Positions 45,134-53,970 are shown, counted from the first letter of the stretch. The stretch: 64,000 nucleotides of DNA from Bacillota bacterium (GCA_023402845.1 JAEYFP010000045.1:124001-188000), one strand, 5' to 3'. The notes: a model not told the origin generated them from the sequence alone. Translations and numbers: made by a program.

Positions 45134-46162
45134 CTAATAAGTTCTCGTATCCAGATACTGCTCCACATTGTCTATTGTAAACACCTTTTCCTCGACAATA
45201 TACTCTTTCTTTACAACCTCTCCCCGTTCCAGCTTTTGAATTACCTCAAGAACAGCCTCTCCCTGTTCCGGATTACACTCAACATCCACATTGATAATAC
45301 CATCCCTTACCATCTGCAGCGCATCATATGCCGCATCGGTAGAAATGATAATGATATCTCCTCCGATTCCCGTCGTGAGACCGGCAGCATTGATCGCTTC
45401 AATTGCACCGAAGGTCATATCATCATTCTGTGAAACTACCACATCAATTTCCTGATACTTTTTCAGCATCTGCTCCATGATCTCTTTTCCCTTTGAAGTT
45501 GTAAAATCAGCGTCTACCGACTCTAAAATCCTCCAGTTTTCATGCTTCCTGGCGACGGCTTCAAACCCCGCAGTACGGCCCCGCTGCACAGAGGAACCCA
45601 GCGTTCCCTGCAGTACAACAATGTTGATATCATCTTTGTCCCGATGTGTTTTCTCAAGCTCGGCCTCCAGCCCGTATCCTGCATTCTCTCCTTCTTTTCT
45701 GGCATCGGTTCCCACTCTTGTCACATACAGCGAATCATCCTTTGCAGAAATCGTGCGGTCCATCAGAATTACAGGAATTTCCGCATCCTTTGCCTCCTGC
45801 AGAATCGTATCCCAGCCATCCTCAACCAGCGGTGCAAACACAATATAATCCACCCGTTGTGAAATAAAACCACGGATTGCCTTAATCTGGTTTTCCTGTT
45901 TCTGTCTTGCGTTATTAAATATCGGAAAGTAGCCGTTTTCTTTTGAAATCGCATTCTGGATGGAAAGTGTATTTGCCGAACGCCACACAGACTCACTTCC
46001 AAGCTGTGAAATTCCTACTACAATCAGATTTTCTTCCTCGTCAATTTCGCTCTCCTCCAAGACGGGGCTATAAAACGGCGCCATTCCGCAGCCGCTTAAC
46101 AGTATCATGACAATCAGAACCAGACCAAGAACACCGTTATACTTTCCTTTCATTTGACTCAT
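45134..46162 (-). CDS. sugar-binding lipoprotein associated with a two-component system
   Basis: 342 residues (or 345 from a GTG at 46171). Lipoprotein signal with Cys in MILLSGCGM. Type I binding fold with VVGISQLGSESVWRSANTLS, and VLQGTLGSSVQRGRTAGFEA, the same signature as the ytfQ-like protein. It has no permease or ATPase beside it. It lies between a sensor kinase and its regulator in one operon. It is therefore probably the surface sugar receptor that presents ligand to the kinase. Confidence 0.9.
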   Translation of the reverse strand: MSQMKGKYNGVLGLVLIVMILLSGCGMAPFYSPVLEESEIDEEENLIVVGISQLGSESVWRSANTLSIQNAISKENGYFPIFNNARQKQENQIKAIRGFISQRVDYIVFAPLVEDGWDTILQEAKDAEIPVILMDRTISAKDDSLYVTRVGTDARKEGENAGYGLEAELEKTHRDKDDINIVVLQGTLGSSVQRGRTAGFEAVARKHENWRILESVDADFTTSKGKEIMEQMLKKYQEIDVVVSQNDDMTFGAIEAINAAGLTTGIGGDIIIISTDAAYDALQMVRDGIINVDVECNPEQGEAVLEVIQKLERGEVVKKEYIVEEKVFTIDNVEQYLDTRTY

Positions 46163-46171
46163 CACCTGCAC

Positions 46172-47653
46172 CTAACCCTTTACACTATCGGAATACCCCT
46201 CGGGAATGATGATTTTGATCGATGTGCCCTTCCCTTTTTCGGATTCAATCGTCATCCCGTATTCCTGCCCAAAGTTCATACGAATGCGCTCATTGACATT
46301 GGCAAGACCAAATCCCGTTCTGCTTTCCTTGGATGGTCTGACAATTTCTCTGCGCAGACTTTCCAGCTCCTCGCGCTCCATACCGACGCCGGTATCCTGT
46401 ACCGTCAAAACAATATGCCCTTGCCGGCGCTCTCCCGTTACCCTGATCAATCCCTTCGCCCGCTTATACTTGATCCCATGATACAAGGAATTCTCTACAA
46501 TGGGCTGCAGTGTCAGTTTCAATATCTTATCTTCATAAATGTCCGGATCGATAATAATCTCATATTCCAGAATATCCCGGTAACGCACCTGCTGAATTTC
46601 CAAATAGCTTCTGATATGCAGCTCCTCTTCACGGATCGTAATATATTCATTTCCCTTGCTTAACACAAGACGAAAAAAATCGGACAGTGCGACTACTATA
46701 TTGACTGCGCTTTCCGCATCATTGCACTCGATCAGCCACACAATGGTATCCAGTGTATTATACAAAAAATGCGGATTAATCTGCTCCTGCAGAAGACGCA
46801 GTTCGGCATGGCGCATCTTGCGCTCATCTTCCTTGATCTTATCCACCATGATTTGCAGATGCTCCGACATATCATTGACACTTTGCGCCAGAACAGACAT
46901 CTCATCCTTTGTACGCACTCCGGCACGGCTCTCAAAGTCACCGTCGGCAATCCGCTCCGTCACCCGGCACAGCTCCTCCACCGGTTTTATAATACTGTTC
47001 AGAATCAGGGAAGTAATGACGACAGCCAGAAGCACAATTACGGCAATCATGGCCGTCCAGAATACAATAAAAGAATCCACCTGGCTGTTCAGCTGGGTCT
47101 TCAGCTGATCGATACTCTCCGTCTGATAATAAATATAATACTGAATATCATCCTGAATCAGCTCCGTCAGAATATAAATATTGTTATCCAGCATTTCTAT
47201 GTTTTCTTCGTACTGTCCGCCCCGTTCAATATTCTCCCTGATATCATCGATCCGGTCTTCCAGTGTATCAATATTTCGAAGAAGGCTTTGCAGCCATCCC
47301 CTGCTTTCTTTGTCCGTCGTGATTTTCATCAAATTGCTGAATTCACTGCGAAGCTCATCTAACAATGTATAAGGATTCTGTAAGGTCGGATCTTCATCGA
47401 TCATGTCAAAAGTGACATACCCTACCGCCAGCTTGTAGATACTCTCATCCATCTCTTCCTTAAAATTCAGATTATAATTATTCGCGATCGTCATGTTGCT
47501 TACAATCGAATCATAGGAGTGACTGTAGTTTAGGAGAGAAAAAATCAAATACACCGTTACCGACAGCAATGGGACCATCGCCACCAGCACCAGTGTAAAC
47601 ATTTTATATTTCAATGGATACTTTATCTTACCCGCGTACTTTTCATGTTTCAT
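46172..47653 (-). CDS. sensor histidine kinase, YesM type
   Basis: 493 residues. Membrane segments at ~18-40 and ~196-217 bracket an extracytoplasmic helical sensor. A HAMP domain (~218-270) leads to the His_kinase domain with phospho-acceptor H295 in LLQEQINPHFLYNTLDT. ATP-binding boxes are PIVENSLYHGIK, VQDTGVGM and TGFGLANV. It phosphorylates the YesN regulator. The ribosome binding site is weak. Its promoter overlaps the end of the preceding small gene. Confidence 0.94.
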   Translation of the reverse strand: MKHEKYAGKIKYPLKYKMFTLVLVAMVPLLSVTVYLIFSLLNYSHSYDSIVSNMTIANNYNLNFKEEMDESIYKLAVGYVTFDMIDEDPTLQNPYTLLDELRSEFSNLMKITTDKESRGWLQSLLRNIDTLEDRIDDIRENIERGGQYEENIEMLDNNIYILTELIQDDIQYYIYYQTESIDQLKTQLNSQVDSFIVFWTAMIAVIVLLAVVITSLILNSIIKPVEELCRVTERIADGDFESRAGVRTKDEMSVLAQSVNDMSEHLQIMVDKIKEDERKMRHAELRLLQEQINPHFLYNTLDTIVWLIECNDAESAVNIVVALSDFFRLVLSKGNEYITIREEELHIRSYLEIQQVRYRDILEYEIIIDPDIYEDKILKLTLQPIVENSLYHGIKYKRAKGLIRVTGERRQGHIVLTVQDTGVGMEREELESLRREIVRPSKESRTGFGLANVNERIRMNFGQEYGMTIESEKGKGTSIKIIIPEGYSDSVKG

Positions 47654-47707
47654 TTATTTTATTGTTCAGCTTTCCGTAACAGGCTTCCGTCATTGATCTT
47701 TGCATTT

Positions 47708-47736
47708 ATCATATCTGCTTTGTATAATGCTGTCAA
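47708..47736 (-). promoter_or_regulatory. sigma-A promoter of the kinase/binding-protein/regulator operon
   Basis: Minus strand: -35 TTGACA (47736-47731), 17-base spacer, -10 TATGAT (47713-47708). The -35 overlaps the last codons of the 47733-47960 gene. Confidence 0.8.
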
Positions 47737-47960
47737 TTCCTAATACTCTTCAGCAATCCGATCAGTTCCATATCGGAAGGCGTCAGCTTCACGTTTGTAC
47801 TGTAGCTCTTTCCTTCGTCAGTTGTAATACTGACCTCAATCACTGTATTTTCACGAATGCCTTCCTTTGCAACCGCATCCATAAAAAGCGGAAATTTCGG
47901 GTGATTCGATTTAAATTTGTTCCATGCTTCCTGAAGCTGTAACAGTGCCATTGGATTCAT
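47733..47960 (-). CDS. small hypothetical protein
   Basis: 75 residues; ATG follows GAGGGAC at 5 bases. The sequence (ALLQLQEAWNKFKSNHPKFP, then NTVIEVSITTDEGKSYSTNV and LTPSDMELIGLLKSIR) looks like a real small cytoplasmic protein with two helices around a beta hairpin. I do not recognise the family. It is alone between the kinase operon and the TetR gene. Confidence 0.7.
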   Translation of the reverse strand: MNPMALLQLQEAWNKFKSNHPKFPLFMDAVAKEGIRENTVIEVSITTDEGKSYSTNVKLTPSDMELIGLLKSIRN

Positions 47961-48067
47961 AAAAAGTCCCTCTTTTCTTTTGAATATAGTATCATTCCCT
48001 TTTCGTATTTTATCACAACTCTATTTCTCTCTCAAGCCCTGCCCGGCTTCTGAAAAATTGAAATCAC

Positions 48068-48096
48068 TTGACAGATGTAAAGTTGTTTGATAATCT
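48068..48096 (+). promoter_or_regulatory. sigma-A promoter of the tetR gene
   Basis: -35 TTGACA (48068-48073), 17-base spacer, -10 TAATCT (48091-48096). The start would fall in the palindromic operator region. Confidence 0.8.
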
Positions 48097-48126
48097 AATA
48101 ATCGAATTATCGATAATTATATTATC
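48090..48126. promoter_or_regulatory. likely TetR operator
   Basis: Nested symmetry: the perfect palindrome AATTATCGATAATT (48105-48118), and outer repeats GATAAT (48090-48095) and ATTATC (48121-48126). It covers the -10 box and start site of tetR, fitting autorepression. Confidence 0.65.
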
Positions 48127-48153
48127 AGTTTATTTAGGAGGTGAATTACACAA

Positions 48154-48774
48154 ATGGCTACACCGGATCATTCCATTGACCCTCGTATCCTGGATAGTGC
48201 CAAAAAAGAATTTCTGGCCCATGGATTTGAAAAGGCTTCTCTCAAAGCAATCTGTGAAGACGCAGGAGTCACCACCGGCGCATTGTACAAGCGGTATAAA
48301 GGCAAAGAGGACCTATTTTGTACCGTCGTGGCGGATACAGTAGAGGCGCTGGATGATTTTGTAGATCAAAAAAGCGCGGTTCCGGCCAGTACATTACCCG
48401 ATGACCTGTTGATCAAGGCTTGGGAGATGGGGGAAAGCATGCTGGGGTGGTTTCGCTTCCTTTACCAGTATCACGACGGTTTTATCCTGCTTATTTCAGG
48501 TGCGGCAGGAACCCGGTATGCCAATTTTCAGCACGATTTTGCTGAAAAAATGGCTGTTAAAACTTACGAATATTTTCTGGAGGCTAAAAATCGGAACCTG
48601 ACCAAGGCTGATATCTCTATCGAGGAAATGCACATTCTGCTCTCGGCCTTTTGGACGACAGTCTATGAGCCCTTTATTCACAACTATACTTTGGAGCAAA
48701 TCGAGGCGCATTGTGAGTTGATGTGCAGACTGTTCAACTGGTACCAGGTTCTGGGGTTTGATACGGGCAAATAA
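48154..48774 (+). CDS. TetR/AcrR-family transcriptional regulator
   Basis: 206 residues, ATG after TAGGAGGTGAATTACACAA. N-terminal HTH: DSAKKEFLAHGFEKASLKAI, then CEDAGVTTGALYKRYKGKED. The remaining ~150 residues are the helical ligand-binding domain. It is followed by a terminator and then two ABC exporter genes in the same direction, which it probably regulates. The ligand is unknown. Confidence 0.92.
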   Translation: MATPDHSIDPRILDSAKKEFLAHGFEKASLKAICEDAGVTTGALYKRYKGKEDLFCTVVADTVEALDDFVDQKSAVPASTLPDDLLIKAWEMGESMLGWFRFLYQYHDGFILLISGAAGTRYANFQHDFAEKMAVKTYEYFLEAKNRNLTKADISIEEMHILLSAFWTTVYEPFIHNYTLEQIEAHCELMCRLFNWYQVLGFDTGK

Positions 48775-48790
48775 TTTTTTAGGATAATTT

Positions 48791-48812
48791 ATCCCTTGTA
48801 AAAGGGATTTTT
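48791..48812 (+). terminator. terminator after tetR
   Basis: ATCCCTT (48791-48797) pairs with AAGGGAT (48802-48808), followed by TTTTATT. It may attenuate transcription into the exporter genes. Confidence 0.7.
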
Positions 48813-48870
48813 ATTCATCCATTGGTTAGTTTTATCTAACTTTTATTCATTTATAAAGGAGGGTTTTATT

Positions 48871-50622
48871 TTGTTCAAAAAGATACTTGGGTATACCGGT
48901 ACGCACCGTAAGACTACCTATAAAGCCATTGCCGCGATGCTGGTCGGCATGGTCATGCAGGTGCTGCCTTTTTGGTTCATCTATCAAATTATCCGGCCGC
49001 TGCTCCTGCGGGAATCCATCTCGGCGGAGTATGTCATCTGGCGCATAATCGCTATTGCCCTTTGTACGGTGCTATATGCGGTATTTTACATCTGGGGGCT
49101 TTCCCTCTCTCACAATGCGGCCTACAACACGCTGAAAAACCTGCGCATCTCCCTGCAAAATAAGCTGGAAAATCTGCCTCTTGGCGTTATTCAGGAAAAG
49201 GGCGTGGGTTCCATCAAAAAAATGTTTATCGACGACATTGAAACCATTGAGCTGCCTCTCGCCCACGCCATCCCCGAGGGAATTGCCAACATTGCAATTC
49301 CGGTGCTTGTATTTGCAGGACTGCTGCTGGCTGACTGGAAAATGGCCCTGCTGGCGCTGGCTGCTCTGCCCCTCGGAATGCTTGCCATGACGATGATGTA
49401 CAAAAGCGGAACCGGAAAGATGGGAGACTACTACGCCTCGGCCCATAAGATGAATCGCACCATCATCGAATACATCAATGGCATGGAGGTGGTCAAAGTA
49501 TTCAACCGGGACGGTGACTCCTACCACCGCTACGAAAGTGACATTAAAAGCTACCGTGATTTCACTCTGGCTTGGTATAAGGTTTGTTGGCCGTGGATGG
49601 CCATTTATGAATGTCTTGTACCCTGTGTGGCACTGTTTGTGCTTCCGGTAGGTTCCTACTTGGTTTTACAGGGGGTATCCACTCTGCCGAATTTGGCGCT
49701 GGCTCTCTGCATGTCCTTCGGCATCGGCGCACCGCTGCTGCGGGTAATGGGTTTCTTCCCCAACGTGGCACGAATCAACTTCGTGGTATCCAACTTAGAG
49801 CAGATGATGTCAGAAGAACCTCTTAAGCAGGCAGCAAAGTCCTTTACCGGCAAACATCACGGTGTGACGTTTGAGAATGTGCACTTTACATACAAGGAAT
49901 CAGAGGTACTTCACGGCATCAACCTTGAGATTCCGGAGGGCAGTCTGCTCGCCCTTGTAGGCGAATCGGGCAGCGGTAAATCAACCCTTGCAAAGCTCCT
50001 GGTACATTTTTACGACGTAACCGGAGGGGCAGTCAAAATCGGCGGGCAGGATGTACGGGACATGAGCCTTGAAGCACTCAACGACCAAATCTCCTATGTG
50101 GCCCAGGAACAGTTTCTCTTTAATATGAGTCTCTTGGAAAATATTCGTCTCGGCAGGCCAAACGCCACCGATGCAGAGGTACTGGCAGCAGCAGAAAAGG
50201 CCCAGTGCAGCGAATTTTTAGCCAGGCTGGAGCGGGGCATTCATACCTTGGCGGGTGATGGCGGCAAGCAGCTTTCAGGCGGGGAACGCCAGCGCATCTC
50301 TCTTGCCCGGGCCATTTTGAAAAATGCCCCCATTGTCGTGCTGGATGAGGCTACCGCCTTTATGGATCCGGAAAATGAGGAAAAAATGAACGCAGCGATT
50401 GTCGAGGTCATTCAAGGCAAGACAGTGATTGTCATCGCCCATCGGCTGCAATCCATCGTAGATGCAGACCAAATCTGCGTACTGGATGCCGGTAATCTTG
50501 CCGCGGCCGGAACGCACGAACAATTACTGGCTGGCTGCCCGGCTTATCAAAAGCTTTGGCAGGCCGCTGAAGGCAGTGCCAGATGGAAAGTCAGTGCCGC
50601 AAAGGAGGGAGAAACGCTATGA
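48871..50622 (+). CDS. ABC exporter, fused permease and ATPase (first half-transporter)
   Basis: 583 residues from TTG 48871, seven bases after AAAGGAGGG. A six-helix type I exporter membrane domain (~1-310) is fused to an ABC ATPase (~325-570) with Walker A GESGSGKSTLAK, signature LSGGERQR and Walker B IVVLDEATAFMD. The catalytic Glu and H-loop (VIAHRLQS) are intact. It forms a heterodimer with the next gene product. Substrates of relatives include peptides, siderophores and drugs; the one here is not known. It appears somewhat GC-richer than its neighbours, consistent with acquisition as a TetR-ABC-ABC module. Confidence 0.92.
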   Translation: MFKKILGYTGTHRKTTYKAIAAMLVGMVMQVLPFWFIYQIIRPLLLRESISAEYVIWRIIAIALCTVLYAVFYIWGLSLSHNAAYNTLKNLRISLQNKLENLPLGVIQEKGVGSIKKMFIDDIETIELPLAHAIPEGIANIAIPVLVFAGLLLADWKMALLALAALPLGMLAMTMMYKSGTGKMGDYYASAHKMNRTIIEYINGMEVVKVFNRDGDSYHRYESDIKSYRDFTLAWYKVCWPWMAIYECLVPCVALFVLPVGSYLVLQGVSTLPNLALALCMSFGIGAPLLRVMGFFPNVARINFVVSNLEQMMSEEPLKQAAKSFTGKHHGVTFENVHFTYKESEVLHGINLEIPEGSLLALVGESGSGKSTLAKLLVHFYDVTGGAVKIGGQDVRDMSLEALNDQISYVAQEQFLFNMSLLENIRLGRPNATDAEVLAAAEKAQCSEFLARLERGIHTLAGDGGKQLSGGERQRISLARAILKNAPIVVLDEATAFMDPENEEKMNAAIVEVIQGKTVIVIAHRLQSIVDADQICVLDAGNLAAAGTHEQLLAGCPAYQKLWQAAEGSARWKVSAAKEGETL

Positions 50623-52382
50623 TTATTTTAATAAGCCGCATTTTTAACGCCTCCGGGAGATATCGGGGCAGGATTGCCTGGGCCTTTGTATTTTCCTTTT
50701 TGAAGGGAATTCTCAAAAACGCTCCCATAGGGCTTGGTTTTTTCGCTCTTTCCGCCTTTTATCACAAAACAGCGACGCCTGTATTTTGCTTGCAGATCGG
50801 CATTACTCTCGTGGTCGTCCTCCTTGTTCAAATGCTGTTTCATCATATTGCCGACCGACTGCAGTCGGCCGCGGGGTTTCTGCTCTTTGCCGACAAGCGT
50901 ATGGAACTTGGCGCGCACCTGCGCAAAATGCCAATGGGTTACTTTACGGAGGGCAACATCGGTAAAATCAGCTCGGTACTCTCTAACGATATGGTGTTTA
51001 TTGAGGAAAATTGCATGGCCGTACTGGCCGATCTCATGAGCTATCTATTCGCTCAGGGCATTTTAATCATATTTCTCTTTTTCTTTAATGTATGGATTGG
51101 ATTAGCGGGGCTTAGCGTGATTCTAATGATTGCGCTTTTGGGCCGCGGCCTGAAAAAAGAGGCGATTGAAGATTCCCATGTCCGTCAGGCACAGCTTGAA
51201 AATCTGACCGAATCTGTTCTGGACTTTACGGAGGGCATCGGCATCATCAAAACCTACAATCTGCTGGGTGAAAAATCCAGGACGCTCACTGACAGCTTCA
51301 AAGAAACCTGCCGCACCAGTCTGGCATTTGAGGAAAATCACACTCCGTGGCAGCGGGGCTTAAATCTTCTTTATGGCCTCGGCAGCACCCTTGTGATCGG
51401 CCTTTCCGCATTCCTGTATTTTAAAGGCATGTTGGATGTGACCTATCTTGTGGGAATTATGCTCTTTGTGTTTGACTTGTTCGGCCCTCTCAAGGCGCTG
51501 TACGGCCAAAGCGCACGGCTCACCGTCATGAACAGCTGTATGGATCGCATTGAAGAAGTGTTTCGGGAGCAGGAACTGCCTGACACAGGCAAAAACCACC
51601 TTCCCGCACACAGTACCGCACCCGAGGTGCAATTTGAGAATGTCAGCTTCGCTTATGGTAAACAGGATGTGCTGAGAAATGTTTCCTTTGATCTGCACAA
51701 AAACCAGATGCTGGCGCTCGTTGGCCCGTCCGGCGGCGGAAAATCCACCATTGCAAGCCTTCTGGCCCGTTTTTGGGATGTGAAGTCAGGAAACATTCTG
51801 GTGCGGGGACAGGATATTCGGTCCGTTCCGCTCAGCGAACTCATGGATTATATCAGCATGGTATTTCAGCGTGTCTATCTTTTCCAAGACACCATCTACA
51901 ACAACATCATCATGGGGCGGCCGGATTCCGGACGCGAAGAAGTCATGGAAGCGGCAAAAAAAGCCAGATGTTACGACTTTATTATGGCACTTCCCGAGGG
52001 ATTTGAGACCGTGGTCGGCGAGGGCGGAGCAAGCTTGTCCGGCGGCGAACAGCAGCGTATTTCCATCGCCCGCTGCATTTTAAAGGATGCTCCCATTGTC
52101 ATTTTAGATGAAGCAACCGCCAGCGTTGATGCGGACAATGAAAGCTATATCCAAGAAGCCATCAGCGAGCTGTGTAAAGGAAAAACTCTGCTGGTCATCG
52201 CCCACCGCCTGAACACCATACGGCATGCAGACAAAATCCTGGTCATTGCAGACGGCGGCATTGCACAGCAAGGTTCCCATGACGTGCTGATGGAACAGGA
52301 GGGCATCTACAAACAGTTTGTCACCGCAAGGGAGAACAGCCGTGGCTGGAGCCGGACTCCTGTACATAAGAAGGCTGATTAA
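50619..52382 (+). CDS. ABC exporter, fused permease and ATPase (second half-transporter)
   Basis: 587 residues from ATG 50619, which overlaps the upstream stop by four bases (ATGA) and follows AAAGGAGGGAGAAACGCT. Six membrane helices, then an ATPase with Walker A GPSGGGKSTIAS, signature LSGGEQQR and Walker B IVILDEATASVD. H-loop is VIAHRLNT. It is the partner of the preceding half-transporter; translational coupling keeps them equal. Function depends on the same unknown substrate. Confidence 0.92.
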   Translation: MIILISRIFNASGRYRGRIAWAFVFSFLKGILKNAPIGLGFFALSAFYHKTATPVFCLQIGITLVVVLLVQMLFHHIADRLQSAAGFLLFADKRMELGAHLRKMPMGYFTEGNIGKISSVLSNDMVFIEENCMAVLADLMSYLFAQGILIIFLFFFNVWIGLAGLSVILMIALLGRGLKKEAIEDSHVRQAQLENLTESVLDFTEGIGIIKTYNLLGEKSRTLTDSFKETCRTSLAFEENHTPWQRGLNLLYGLGSTLVIGLSAFLYFKGMLDVTYLVGIMLFVFDLFGPLKALYGQSARLTVMNSCMDRIEEVFREQELPDTGKNHLPAHSTAPEVQFENVSFAYGKQDVLRNVSFDLHKNQMLALVGPSGGGKSTIASLLARFWDVKSGNILVRGQDIRSVPLSELMDYISMVFQRVYLFQDTIYNNIIMGRPDSGREEVMEAAKKARCYDFIMALPEGFETVVGEGGASLSGGEQQRISIARCILKDAPIVILDEATASVDADNESYIQEAISELCKGKTLLVIAHRLNTIRHADKILVIADGGIAQQGSHDVLMEQEGIYKQFVTARENSRGWSRTPVHKKAD

Positions 52383-52396
52383 AAAACATCCGGAGA

Positions 52397-52425
52397 TTGA
52401 CATCTGTGTATAAAATGGATAAGAT
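52397..52425 (+). promoter_or_regulatory. sigma-A promoter of the SIMPL gene
   Basis: -35 TTGACA (52397-52402), 17-base spacer, -10 TAAGAT (52420-52425), ~65 bases before the SIMPL ATG. Confidence 0.75.
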
Positions 52426-52489
52426 AGAATATATATTTGAAGAAACACCTTTTAGATTTTATATATTAAATACATGAGGAGGGTATATA

Positions 52490-53302
52490 ATGGAGCAGGA
52501 CAAAGATCAGATAAACAGTACAGAAACGGTGCCCGCAAAAAAAGAAAAAGGCTCTGCCGACATCAGAGGAATTATGATTGCTCTGATTCTCGGTATCAGT
52601 TCGATTGTGTGTGTCATCATATTGACGCAGAGTTTTCTGACCTATAAAGAAAAAAACGGCAATGCCGGAATTACTGCAACCGGTTCGGCAAGCTGCGATT
52701 TTGAATCGGATTTGATCGTATGGCGCGGCAGCTTTTCCGCTTTTGCGGAAACGACAGACAGTGCTTACAAAACGGTCAAGCACGATGCCCAGATGGTAAA
52801 AGAATACCTTGAGGAAAACGGCATTCAGGAAAGTGAGATGGTTTTCAGTTCTGTCAACATCAGCAAACACTATAATTCCATTTATAACGATGAGGGTAAT
52901 TATGTGGGTGATGAGCTTGTCGGCTATGACCTGTATCAGGATGTCTCCGTCTCGTCCACGGATGTGGATAAAGTGGAGAAAATTTCGCGGGATATTACAG
53001 GCTTAATTGAATCCGGAATCGAATTCACCTCCGATTCTCCCGAATATTATTATACTAAGCTCGATGAATTAAAACTGCAGCTCATTGAAGATGCGACCAA
53101 GAATGCAAAGGAACGGATCGGACTGATTGCGGCAGGAGCCGGAAGTAAAGAAGGCGATCTATCAGAAGCGAGTCTTGGCGTATTCCAAATCACGGCGAGG
53201 AATTCTGTCGCCGAGGATTACAGCTATGGGGGCACATTCAATACCTCCTCCCGCAGCAAAACCGCAACAATCACAGTAAGATTAAATTATCAGGTGAAAT
53301 AA
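52490..53302 (+). CDS. SIMPL domain (DUF541) protein, membrane-anchored
   Basis: 270 residues, ATG after GAGGAGGGTATATA. A hydrophilic N-terminus, then one membrane segment at ~27-49, then a SIMPL domain starting at ITATGSASCDFESDLIVWRG. This family, named after a kinase-associated protein in mammals, is widespread in bacteria but its role is not established. The protein faces outward. Its own promoter lies upstream and a terminator follows, so it is a single-gene unit. Confidence 0.88.
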   Translation: MEQDKDQINSTETVPAKKEKGSADIRGIMIALILGISSIVCVIILTQSFLTYKEKNGNAGITATGSASCDFESDLIVWRGSFSAFAETTDSAYKTVKHDAQMVKEYLEENGIQESEMVFSSVNISKHYNSIYNDEGNYVGDELVGYDLYQDVSVSSTDVDKVEKISRDITGLIESGIEFTSDSPEYYYTKLDELKLQLIEDATKNAKERIGLIAAGAGSKEGDLSEASLGVFQITARNSVAEDYSYGGTFNTSSRSKTATITVRLNYQVK

Positions 53303-53320
53303 AAATAAAGTACGCATATC

Positions 53321-53355
53321 ATACGGTTCAGCCTCAGGCTGGGCCGTATTTTTAT
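53321..53355 (+). terminator. terminator of the SIMPL gene
   Basis: ACGGTTCAGCCT pairs with AGGCTGGGCCGT (two G-U pairs), followed by ATTTTTATTT. As at dnaB, the T-tract continues directly into a structured repeat. Confidence 0.85.
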
Positions 53356-53360
53356 TTCAT

Positions 53361-53479
53361 AGGAAATTCCTATGGATTTCCTATGAAATAAAATAATATG
53401 CGCAGCTGCGCGCGCGGAACAAAAGCTGTGCTGCCAAAGTGTTGGTCGTGAGAGTGTGCGGAGCACACTTTTGTTCTTT
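53361..53479 (+). repeat. structured ~120-nt repeat, copy 1
   Basis: First hairpin around 53355-53391 (AGGAAAT with ATTTCCT, extended by TTTCAT/ATGAAA). Then GCGCAGCTGCGCGCGCGG, then a second hairpin GAACAAAAGCTGTGCT (53417-53432) with AGCACACTTTTGTTC (53462-53476). A second copy follows directly and a third lies inverted at 10017-10104. It does not code for protein. Confidence 0.88.
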
Positions 53480-53482
53480 AAT

Positions 53483-53602
53483 AGGAAAGTCCTACGGATT
53501 TCCTATGAAATAAAATAATATGCGCAGCTGCGCGCGCGGAACAAAAGCTGTGCTGCCGGAATATTGGGCCGTGAGAGTGGGCGAAGCACACTTTTGTTCT
53601 TT
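53483..53602 (+). repeat. structured ~120-nt repeat, copy 2
   Basis: Tandem with copy 1 at a 122-base period. The core TATGCGCAGCTGCGCGCGCG and GGAACAAAAGCTGTGCTGCC are identical; differences lie mostly in the first arm and in the loop of the second hairpin (CGGAATATTGGGCC against CAAAGTGTTGGT). The right arm GCACACTTTTGTTCTTT is the same. Confidence 0.88.
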
Positions 53603-53610
53603 CGCCTGTA

Positions 53611-53637
53611 ACAAAGACCTTCTCAAATCATAAGATA
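53611..53637 (+). promoter_or_regulatory. candidate sigma-K-type sporulation promoter
   Basis: ACA (53611-53613) and CATAAGATA (53629-53637) with 16 bases after AC match the mother-cell sigma-K pattern AC-16-CATANNNTA. It is ~45 bases upstream of the first ILNAEG-module gene. There is no matching sigma-A promoter here. The match is short, so it could occur by chance. Confidence 0.45.
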
Positions 53638-53685
53638 TAATAAATGCAGATTGTATGCAGATTATATTTATAGGAGGATTTTTAA

Positions 53686-53970
53686 ATGGGTATGCCTATT
53701 ATCGAACCCTGTGGCGGAACAAGATACCAAGCCATCACTGACATTATTTCATCCGTCGCTTTAGAGCAAGCCGCACTTTCTCACATTTTGAATGCGGAGG
53801 GCGAAAAAATACAAAAGGTTGTTGCACAGGAAATGACTTCAGAGAAAATGCTCGCGGTCAATAGATCGGTTCAGGCAACAGTGAACGCTGTTACAAGACT
53901 GGAAATGGTGCTTCAGGCAAAGCTTGAGCTGTTCAAGGATTGTTTATGTGAGGAATGCGAAATAGAGTAG
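53686..53970 (+). CDS. small ILNAEG-module protein (putative spore-surface protein)
   Basis: 94 residues, ATG after TAGGAGGATTTTTAA. Residues ~20-90 form a helical module: SVALEQAALSHILNAEGEKI, then VNRSVQATVNAVTRLEMVLQ and AKLELF, closing with a Cys-rich tail CLCEECE. The same module ends the next two proteins (54005 and 55023). Similar modules occur in clostridial proteins thought to be exosporium or spore-coat components; the assignment is from memory of the pattern and is not certain. There is no signal peptide, as expected for mother-cell spore-surface proteins. Confidence 0.75.
   Translation: MGMPIIEPCGGTRYQAITDIISSVALEQAALSHILNAEGEKIQKVVAQEMTSEKMLAVNRSVQATVNAVTRLEMVLQAKLELFKDCLCEECEIE

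Noticed and set aside
53361..53602. CRISPR array
   Set aside because: Only two units, 120 bases long, internally structured and without unique spacers; no cas genes nearby.
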